Of a stretch of 64,000 nt of DNA, positions 46,103-53,339 are shown piece by piece. Position 1 is the first letter of the stretch. The number at the start of each line of letters is the position of its first letter. Source of the stretch: Alternaria dauci (taxonomy: Eukaryota > Ascomycota > Dothideomycetes > Pleosporales > Pleosporaceae). The translations under genes were made by a program, and so were the position numbers. The DNA lies in assembly GCF_042100115.1 (NCBI RefSeq), contig NC_091276.1:2046001-2110000 (forward strand), written 5' to 3'. Under the pieces are notes generated by a model. The model had not been told where the DNA came from. It was given only the letters and a program-made list of their open reading frames with translations, and did no database searches.

Positions 46103-46711
46103 TCAGAGCTTCAAGCGATAGAATACGGCATCGTTCGGGTTCTCATAATAGCTGTCGACCTCTTCAAACCCACATGCCTCATATACCTTTCTCGCGGTCG
46201 TCATGTTTCGCAGCGTGTCGAGCAGCATCTCCTCGTAACCCAGCTTTCTCGCGTGTGAGAGGGCGACGTCCATCAACGGCTTGCTAAGACCCAGACCCCG
46301 GGTTTCTGGTGCAAGATAGAGTCGCTTGAGCTCGCATGTTTTTGTGGGCGGTGATGTTGAGTGCGCTAGCAATGTCGCAGATTCAGCGGTGGTAGGCGTC
46401 GTAAAGAACGGCCGGATAGCTATGCATCCTACGGCCTGCTCGTCCTGTCTTGGGGTGCTGAAGCCGACCTTTTTGCCTTCGGTCGGCGTTGTCGTGGCGT
46501 CCCCGTTTGCTGCCGAGGAGCACAGTAGCCAAAGCGCCCCTCCTTTTTCCGATGCATACTTCCCGGGCAATTCCGCCAATTCGTGATCGAAGTTCTGAAA
46601 GTCGAGGCTGACAGGCAATGACTGTGCGTACGCCTTGAAGAGCTGCCCCACCACCTCCTTGTCATCTGGAAATTCAGCCTCGCGTATTTGGGTGTTCGAA
46701 AGATTCAACAT
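46103..46711 (-). CDS. GNAT-family N-acetyltransferase
   Basis: Single exon, 202 aa. The acetyl-CoA binding motif is LAPETRGLGLSKPLMDVALS (R/Q-x-x-G-x-G/A form), followed by KLGYEEMLLDTLRNM and the closing ACGFEEVDSYYENP, the usual GNAT motif A and B order. A low-complexity loop around residues 75-90 interrupts the first sheet. The substrate is unknown. Similar small fungal GNATs act on amines or amino acids. Confidence 0.88.
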   Translation of the reverse strand: MLNLSNTQIREAEFPDDKEVVGQLFKAYAQSLPVSLDFQNFDHELAELPGKYASEKGGALWLLCSSAANGDATTTPTEGKKVGFSTPRQDEQAVGCIAIRPFFTTPTTAESATLLAHSTSPPTKTCELKRLYLAPETRGLGLSKPLMDVALSHARKLGYEEMLLDTLRNMTTARKVYEACGFEEVDSYYENPNDAVFYRLKL

Positions 46712-47039
46712 TTTGAAGTACTTGACGTTTCAAATTGCTAGTGGATGATGCAGGATGGTGAATAAATTCAAGATCGAGGTTATGATCATCCAGTTACTAT
46801 CTTGCGACGTGGCTAGACTCACTTTAAACGTGTATTTACCCTGGAAAATGTCTTTCTCGAAGGGCGCAGTTCTAGCCTGTCGTGTTCTGACTGCTCCCCA
46901 CCACATATGTTGGGTGGGCCTGATGTTCTGGTGATTTCGGTGCAGGTGGGTCCGTTCCAGTCTGGTAAGTATCCAGCCTGTGTTAAACCTGCAGGTGATA
47001 TTTGCTGCAACTACCGAAATTTCCATCAAGTCACGTGTT
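46712..47039. other. Intergenic upstream of the tRNA-Pro gene
   Basis: Promoter side of the GNAT gene and upstream flank of the split tRNA-Pro gene. An open frame on the minus strand (46730-47092) overlaps the tRNA and shows no family resemblance. No TATA box suitable for Pol III was recognised. Confidence 0.4.
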
Positions 47040-47048
47040 GGTCCTGTG

Positions 47049-47099
47049 GTAAGTTCATAGCAATCTTTCACAGTCATCAACAAATCTAACAAGACCCAG
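47049..47099 (+). other. Spliceosomal-type intron 1 inside tRNA-Pro
   Basis: 51 nt between tRNA nt 9 and 10. It begins GTAAGT, has CTAAC at 47086-47090 (branch A 10 nt before the end) and ends CCCAG. Length, donor, branch site and acceptor match the protein-gene introns of this window. Only removal from GTAAGT to CAG restores the D-arm. Confidence 0.85.
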
Positions 47100-47110
47100 G
47101 TCTAGTGGTA

Positions 47111-47162
47111 GTAAGTAGCACCATCTACAGCACCTGCATCTCATCCTCTAACATGTCATCAG
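47111..47162 (+). other. Spliceosomal-type intron 2 inside tRNA-Pro
   Basis: 52 nt between tRNA nt 21 and 22, at the edge of the D-loop. It begins GTAAGT, has CTAAC at 47148-47152 (branch A 11 nt before the end) and ends ATCAG, with a pyrimidine-rich middle. Its sequence is otherwise unlike intron 1, so it is not a simple copy. Confidence 0.85.
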
Positions 47163-47178
47163 TGATTCTCGCTTAGGG

Positions 47179-47195
47179 TAAACCCGAGCACAGCT
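47179..47195 (+). other. Canonical tRNA intron (endonuclease type)
   Basis: 17 nt directly after position 37, the standard site cut by the tRNA splicing endonuclease. It contains ACCC, able to pair with the AGGG of the anticodon loop as expected for the bulge-helix-bulge fold. It lacks GT-AG ends. Confidence 0.8.
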
Positions 47196-47237
47196 TGCGA
47201 GAGGCCCCGCGTTCGAGTCGCGGCAGGACCCAATATC

Positions 47238-47244
47238 TTTTTTT
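47238..47244 (+). terminator. RNA polymerase III terminator (T7)
   Basis: Seven consecutive T residues, seven bases beyond the discriminator base, the expected place and length for a Pol III stop. It supports Pol III as the transcribing enzyme. Confidence 0.8.
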
Positions 47245-47367
47245 GCGGTTTCCAAGGTCTTGAAACATAAGGCTGATCTCTTTTTGCCTGGGTAGCACAG
47301 TACATCCGAGCTATCTGCTCTATTGTAATTTACAATCAGCTTTTTAGCACGATAGACTATTATGGCA

Positions 47368-47653
47368 CTACGAATAGACCTCGCGAGGAACGTCTCTTCC
47401 CAATTTGATCAATGACCGGCTGCGTCCTTGTCGCTTCCTCTGCGGATCTGAGAGGTCATTCGCTTCGTCACCTCCTAGGTAACTGGCCATGCGCTTCGTA
47501 GCCTCTGGCAATGCCCGAGCATGCTCTTCCGCCTCCATTCTGTCTTCTGGACCACCCACCATAGTACTTCCATTAGCCAAACCATTTTTGGATGAGTCGC
47601 TCCTTGGCCGATTTATACTTCCAGTTAATGTCAAGATACCCTGGTTGGAATGC
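47368..47653 (-). CDS. Possible 3' exon of an unresolved gene
   Basis: An open frame of about 95 codons ends at 47368. It is hydrophilic, with EDRMEAEEHARALPEATKRM and RKRQGRSRSLIKLGRD, more protein-like than chance frames nearby. It has no ATG near its beginning but is preceded by a TTTGACAG acceptor at 47654, so it may be a last exon. I could not find an upstream exon with ATG that joins in frame. I recognise no family. Confidence 0.2.
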
Positions 47654-48621
47654 CTGTCAAATCACTAGAAGATAACCACTAAACGACTGTTTGTCACAAC
47701 CACGACGATGAATGGACGGGAGAAAACTGGTGCCGTAGCTGTCTGGCGCCGAGACGGTAACGATGAACGGAAACGCAACGTACCTAGGTAGAGAGCGAAT
47801 GGATGGATGTCGACAAGTGCCATCGCAATCCTCCTAACCACACAAGCATACTGACGGCTCTGTCTACCTAGGTAGGTACCTGCAGAGATGCCATCCAGCC
47901 ACAGTAGACGCAATTTTTTTGTCAGAAAATCCTGCTCCTTCTCTAAGCATCACTAGGTACGGTAGCGACCACAAGAACAACTAGTATTTCGACCTGTGCG
48001 GACTTCAACCAGACTACCTATGGCAGTAAGACGCTCGAACAAGCACAAGTCGGTTGGGGCTTCGCTTGCACGAGAGAAGAGAATATACACACAAGTGTCA
48101 TAGCCAGTAAAGGGACCGAGCGATTTGTTTACGATGTGGGTTCGACAAGGTAGTAGGAAATTGTACGCAAAGAGAAGGCAACCCGATGAACACGGTCGGA
48201 GTTCAAGGTGACGATGTACTGGTCATGTTTCCCAAGCAGAAGCAGTAAGATGTACGCGCATAAGGACAAGACCGCTCTAATCACTGACACTTCACACAGC
48301 CTCTTTCGGCGCGTTCATGTTGTGATGTTAGGCATTGCATCACGACGCGCCGCGGTATTACCAAGCCGCTTCTCGGTCCGACGTATTGGCACGGTACTCG
48401 ACTGGTGACGCAACTAATCTCACTGACCAATCAACGGAACGGATATATCGTACCGAATAACCTCCCGGGGCTTTTGCGGGGAAGTGTTTGCGGGCTTTCT
48501 CACCATCGTCGTCATTGTATGGGCAAATACGAGTAAGTAGAATTTTACTCCAGCAATAAATAATGGCACCGCAAGTCGAAATTTTCTGGAAGGGCTTCAT
48601 CCATCCGAGCATCTTGCAGCC
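47654..48621. other. Intergenic upstream of the GH32 gene
   Basis: No gene supported. It contains CTACCTAGGTAGGTACCTGC at 47863-47882 and another CCTAGGTAG at about 47782-47791, a palindromic element also seen near 19370. Confidence 0.4.
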
Positions 48622-50502
48622 ATGAAGCGCTCATCCCCCGTTCTGGTATCTCTAGCGGCATTGACGACGAGCCATATCATCCCTCGTCAAGAATCCGTCG
48701 ACTACAATGCAGCTCCGCCTAATCTATCGACCCTAGCCAATTCGACTCTCTTCGACACATGGCGTCCAAAAGCACACGTTCTTCCAGCATTTGGACAAAT
48801 CGGAGATCCATGTATGCATTATACCGATCCCGAGACTGGTCTCTTCCACGTAGGATACCTACATCTGGGAGCATCAGGCGCTACTACAGACAACCTAGTT
48901 ACATACCGGGACGTAAACCCCAATTCGGAGCCGTTCATTCGCGCAGGCGGCATCAATGACCCTGTCGCTGTCTTTGACGGCAGTGTAATTGAGAAAGGAG
49001 TCAATGGCACACCGACGTTGCTGTACACTAGCGTCAGCTACTTGCCCATACAATGGACCGTCCGGTACACCAAAGGAAGCGAGACGCAATCACTCGCCTT
49101 CGCCAGAGACGGTGGAAGCAATTTCACAAAAGCAGAATTCGGTCCAGTTATTCCCAGCCCACCATTTGCGGTCAACGTCACGGGATTCCGCGACCCATTT
49201 GTGTTTCAGAACTCGCAGGTTGACAGCTTGCTGGGTAAGCGGAACGGGACATGGTATACAGTCATCTCCGGCGGCGTGCATGGAAAAGGCCCGAGTCTCT
49301 TCTTGTACGCCCAATACGACGATGAAGATGCGGATTTGTTCCAGACGTGGGAGTACTTGGGCGAATGGTGGCACGAAGCAGCAAACTCGACATGGTCAGA
49401 TATGGGCTGGAGTGGGCGCTGGGGCTTCAACTTCGAAGTCGCAAACTACTTTGCCCTTGACGAGCAAGGTGCTAACGAGGAAGGCGAGATCTTCACCACA
49501 ATCGGCGCGGAATGGAGCTACGAACCTATTGTTCCCCAAGTTTCAGACAACCGAGAGATGCTCTGGGTCGCTGGTAAGCAGGAGCTCGTCGACGGTCAAC
49601 TGAAGTTCGAGCCTACAATGTCCGGACGACTTGATGCTGGGCGCTCGGCTTACGCAGCGGCTGGTAAAGTCCTATATGCGGACTCGCAGGCTAGCAAAGC
49701 AAGCAGTGCACCCGATCGCTTCATCACATATCTCTGGTTGACTGGCGACTTCTATGGAACCTTGACCAATGAATTCCCAACTCCCCAGCAAAACTGGACA
49801 GGATCGCTACTGCTCCCACGTGAGCTTAGCGTCGGTCGCTTAAATGTCGTCGATAACGAGCTCTCCCGTGAGAAAGGAGCGTGGCGAGTCGACCAGGAAC
49901 ACGACAACGGCACCGTTACCCTCGCCACACTGCACCAAAAGATCGCTCGCGAACCCTATGCTGCATTTAAAAACAATGCCACCAACGTCATTACGCAAAC
50001 TGGTGGATCCATGGCAGACGGGAAGAAATTCAACGAGAGCCCAAAGTCAAAGCACTGGATGTTGACTGCTTCGATTACCTTCCCCTCGCGCTCTGGCTCT
50101 CTGCGAGCTGGCTTCACCATCCTTTCTGGTTCCCAGGAATCCACCAATATCTACTATCAGCTGGGTAATGAGAGTCTCATCATCGATCGTTCAAATTCTT
50201 CTGCCGCAGCGCAGACTACTGATGGTTTCCCCACCGAAGTTGAACAGGGCAAGTTCCGCTTATTCGATATTGCGGGTGAACATGGAAATGAGGCAAAGGT
50301 CGAGACGTTGGATTTGACGATTGTGGTAGATGGTGGTGTTGTCGAGGTGCATGCGAACGATCGGTTTGCGGTTAGTACTTGGGTGAGGAGCTGGTACGCG
50401 GACAGCAGAGACATTGGTTTCTACGTCGAGGGCGGCGATGCTACCTTCAGCAATGTTACGATTTACGAGGGTCTGGTTGACGCGTGGCCAGAGCGGAATT
50501 AG
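48622..50502 (+). CDS. Secreted glycoside hydrolase family 32 enzyme (fructan/sucrose-active)
   Basis: Single exon, 626 aa. A signal peptide spans about residues 1-18. The GH32 propeller starts with WRPKAHVLPAFGQIGDPCMH; D62 in IGDPC is the probable nucleophile, in place of the common NDPNG. GFRDPFVF (R190, D191) is the transition-state stabiliser motif. FNFEVANYF occupies the place of the usual WECP acid/base motif. A C-terminal beta-sandwich (ETLDLTIVVDGGVVEVHAND) is typical. There are many N-glycosylation sequons. The family hydrolyses or transfers fructosyl units of sucrose, inulin or levan. The altered first motif marks a fungal subgroup whose exact activity is uncertain. Confidence 0.85.
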   Translation: MKRSSPVLVSLAALTTSHIIPRQESVDYNAAPPNLSTLANSTLFDTWRPKAHVLPAFGQIGDPCMHYTDPETGLFHVGYLHLGASGATTDNLVTYRDVNPNSEPFIRAGGINDPVAVFDGSVIEKGVNGTPTLLYTSVSYLPIQWTVRYTKGSETQSLAFARDGGSNFTKAEFGPVIPSPPFAVNVTGFRDPFVFQNSQVDSLLGKRNGTWYTVISGGVHGKGPSLFLYAQYDDEDADLFQTWEYLGEWWHEAANSTWSDMGWSGRWGFNFEVANYFALDEQGANEEGEIFTTIGAEWSYEPIVPQVSDNREMLWVAGKQELVDGQLKFEPTMSGRLDAGRSAYAAAGKVLYADSQASKASSAPDRFITYLWLTGDFYGTLTNEFPTPQQNWTGSLLLPRELSVGRLNVVDNELSREKGAWRVDQEHDNGTVTLATLHQKIAREPYAAFKNNATNVITQTGGSMADGKKFNESPKSKHWMLTASITFPSRSGSLRAGFTILSGSQESTNIYYQLGNESLIIDRSNSSAAAQTTDGFPTEVEQGKFRLFDIAGEHGNEAKVETLDLTIVVDGGVVEVHANDRFAVSTWVRSWYADSRDIGFYVEGGDATFSNVTIYEGLVDAWPERN

Positions 50503-51400
50503 ATAGAGAACAGAGATGCCATTGACCTGCAAAAGAGGATGCTGGGAATTGCATGCATGCGTGGGTTCGACATGTCAAATCAGATAATCGAGATGCTTTG
50601 AGGGAAAGTTGATCAGAAACCGGTGGATCACACTGTGCGATCAATTGGGCGTTGCGATGGTCCCCTTTCATGGCAGACAAGATGGAACTTGCGATAGGGC
50701 TGTGGGCTGTCAGAACATGGTGACAGCCTCGTGTGTTCAATTCCGGGTCGTGCGACTAGTCGTGGTGTAGGGTAAAATGACGGAGCTTGACATGTGCCAT
50801 CCACTGTCCGGTCTTTGCAGGCACAAAGTCGGCAGCTGGCAGACATCTCCTGGCAAGGACATGTTCTCTTGTCCCAACTGGAGATGAGTCTATTTCGGCG
50901 AGACATGCGGACGCTTGGAGACGTGTGGAAGCCTGCTGCTTGGAAGATTTCAAGGTGGTGGGGAGGTTACGTCAGCGCTGTCGGGCGCCTCGTTCTGGCT
51001 AGCACGGCCGTGGGTGAGAGACGCGGTGGCGCGCTCTCACTCCCGTGGTCAGCGGTGGCCAACCACACTAAACTCGCCATGAAGTGCATTTCGACCACTC
51101 TGAAACGACGTGGCTCTTCGTCTCTGGAACGCCTTATCTGGTTGCAGTAGAAATTGCGAGATTTGACCGGGCCTGCAGTTCCCTAGCTGAGCGTATTGCT
51201 GCCTGCGCCTGCCTCAGTCGCGCCTTCTCTATAAACCGCACTACCGTGGCATCATTCACTGTGCCAGCATTAATTCCCTCGGCCCGGATCCATAAAGTCG
51301 TGCCCTTTGCGCGGTCCGCTCTCCCAAGAGCACACATACTCCCGTCATCACCCAAGACGACTTCGCAGCCACCCCACCCACACGTCCGACAACCACAACC
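50503..51400. other. Intergenic, promoter of the phosphatase-like gene
   Basis: Nothing coding is supported. The last 250 bp are C-rich, as in many fungal promoters and leaders. A GTTCAATTC B-box-like string at 50735-50743 lacks a T-stem and is not a tRNA. Confidence 0.4.
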
Positions 51401-52375
51401 ATGACCATGGCGACAGTACGCGAAGAAAAGACTCTGTCTGACCTCCCCAACGGACACACGCGCAAGCAACACGAATACTCATACCGCCTCCCCGCAACCC
51501 CGCGCATTGTGGTTCCCCCGCCCACGCTCGCGACCGACATGCCAGGCCTGTCTCTTGGCGGCGCACCTGGAGAGGATGTGGACATGGCCTTCTTGAACGA
51601 GTTGGACCTCAAGAATATCGTACAGAAGAACTCGCTGCTAGAGTGGGCATACGAGCGGCGGAGACAGGCACAAATGATACTGCCTTGGCTCTATCTCGGT
51701 CCCATGCTGGCTGCCAAGGACAAGGCCTTTCTAGAGCGAGAGGGCATCACCATGGTGCTGGCCGTTCGCGCCCAGGCCAACAGCATGTCGGGCGCCATGC
51801 AAGCCGCTACCCAGGTATGCATGGAAGTGGCCAGCATCGAGACTCCCAGCTTCTACAGCCTTACGTCCAAGTTCCCAGACGCGACGCGCATCATCAACTC
51901 GCACATCGCGCGGCTACGGCAACACAGCCTGCAGACAACGGGACACGCCACTCTCGGCAAAGTGTTGGTCTTCTGCGAGTCTGGCAATGAAAAGTCAGCT
52001 GCAGTGGTCGCAGCCTACCTCATGCAAACGCTCAACAACATCGATCACATCAAGGCCATGCAGGTCTGTCAAGCGCAGCGCTTCTGCGTTAACTTCGACG
52101 ACGTCTTGAAGAACATCCTGCGCTCGTACTGGGACATTCTCCTTGCCCGACGCTCCATCGCTGCCTCTTATGCGCAAGCGCCACATCAAAATGGTCTTAG
52201 CAACGGCTCTGGACAGCCAGGACTGCCCTCCCTTTCGTTCTCGTCAAGCAAGCAAAAGCGGGGCATTGACGACACAAGGGACGGCGACGACGACATGAAT
52301 ATGGAAAGCGGTATGGATGCGTCGGATATGCTCCGTTTTACAGGGCGCGACGTTACCCCTTTCCATGACCGCTAG
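51401..52375 (+). CDS. Dual-specificity phosphatase-like protein, probable pseudophosphatase
   Basis: Single exon, 324 aa. The DSP fold is recognisable from LPWLYLGPMLAAKD, and a P-loop-like VFCESGNEKSAAVVAAYLMQ lies at 190-209. Compared with the active HCxxGxxRS, the His is Phe191, the Cys is kept (C192) and the essential Arg is Lys198. The following NFDDVLKNILRSYWDILLA helix fits the family. The STYX group of DSP-like proteins has lost activity and binds phosphoproteins instead; I infer a similar role. The C-terminus is disordered and acidic. A second ATG lies at 51407. Confidence 0.8.
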   Translation: MTMATVREEKTLSDLPNGHTRKQHEYSYRLPATPRIVVPPPTLATDMPGLSLGGAPGEDVDMAFLNELDLKNIVQKNSLLEWAYERRRQAQMILPWLYLGPMLAAKDKAFLEREGITMVLAVRAQANSMSGAMQAATQVCMEVASIETPSFYSLTSKFPDATRIINSHIARLRQHSLQTTGHATLGKVLVFCESGNEKSAAVVAAYLMQTLNNIDHIKAMQVCQAQRFCVNFDDVLKNILRSYWDILLARRSIAASYAQAPHQNGLSNGSGQPGLPSLSFSSSKQKRGIDDTRDGDDDMNMESGMDASDMLRFTGRDVTPFHDR

Positions 52376-53339
52376 ACATGGTCTCCCGGCAGTTGGCGAT
52401 TTCATCGATTTTGTATCAGGCGTTCACTGGCATTATACCCCTACATGGTCCAAGGCGTTATCCTGCGATGCTTTCCATCAGAGGGCTTACTTATATCCGT
52501 AGTATCGCCGGACACCCTCGGCGAAGGAACGGGTAAGTACACGGATTGATAGCATTTTCATCGAGGCTATCGGCAGCCTTGAGCAGTAGCCGCCACTGGT
52601 TCTGGTTTTTCCTAGAACATTTTACACTCTACCCATCTTTGCATTTCTCTCCACTCGGTGCTCCTGCAAGATTCTCATGACTCCGTTCGTACCGATGGCT
52701 ATGCCAGCCATAAGCCAATAACGTGACTGCTTAAATGTACATGGAACGATTATGGGCAGCTGCGCATGATGCCCTCCCTTGGTACGTGGCTTCTGCAGAA
52801 CAAAGATGCTATCTAACAGGGAAGCAGGTTCGTTCTTGTGCTAAGATAACCATGGACGAGCCACTTGTGACTTTCGCTCTTCAAATAATAGTCGTGTGAA
52901 CAGGTTCTCATAAATGAGGGGGACTTTGACTACGACAATGACCGTACCGGACGCAGGAAACGTTTGCTCGCTGCGATAGCCTCACTCGGCCAGTGTCGCA
53001 TCACAAAACTGATCACTTCAGAGTGGTGATTGGGCACAATCTACAACACAGACTTCTAGTGGATACAGCGCCGCCAAGACGCGTATTGCTCGCCTGGTTC
53101 ACTTGCGACATTGCTGTTGCCTCCGCGGTTACTGACCTTCACTTCGACTTCCCAAGGTCGCTGTTTCTCGCTAAACGCACGGTAGTTACGATGTGGTGCC
53201 TCTGGATTGGATTGGTAACAGATTCAATCTCTTCCACGAACCTAATATACCAAAGACCTGCAATCATATTCGCTTATGACAGAATACAAAGTATCAGTAC
53301 CCAATCATCGCTTACACTTGACCATCGCAGTCTCAAGAC
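52376..53339. other. Intergenic, nothing recognised
   Basis: About 960 bp without a supported gene. The frame 52993-53373 overlaps the next gene's start out of frame and looks random. Confidence 0.45.

Larger units (their letters stand above)
47040..47231 (+). tRNA. tRNA-Pro (anticodon AGG) interrupted by three introns
   Basis: Mature parts: 47040-47048 (nt 1-9), 47100-47110 (nt 10-21), 47163-47178 (nt 22-37) and 47196-47231 (nt 38 to discriminator), 72 nt in all. The acceptor stem GGTCCTG pairs 7/7 with CAGGACC. The D-arm is GTC/GAT with loop AGTGGTA. The anticodon stem CTCGC/GCGAG holds loop TTAGGGT with AGG at 34-36. The T-arm CCGCG/CGCGG has loop TTCGAGT, and the discriminator is C. This is the standard eukaryotic tRNA-Pro shape. 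The first two gaps are GTAAGT...CTAAC...CAG inserts; the third is an ordinary tRNA intron. The B box GTTCGAGTC is intact and a T7 terminator follows. Standard tRNA finders would probably miss or mis-call it. Confidence 0.9.

Noticed and set aside
47040..47231. Chance resemblance of the gaps to spliceosomal introns
   Set aside because: Both gaps independently show GTAAGT, CTAAC and CAG at proper spacing, and both borders fall exactly where the tRNA-Pro resumes; coincidence is very unlikely.
50730..50760. B-box-like GTTCAATTC suggesting another tRNA
   Set aside because: The flanking five bases on each side cannot pair as a T-stem and no acceptor stem is found.
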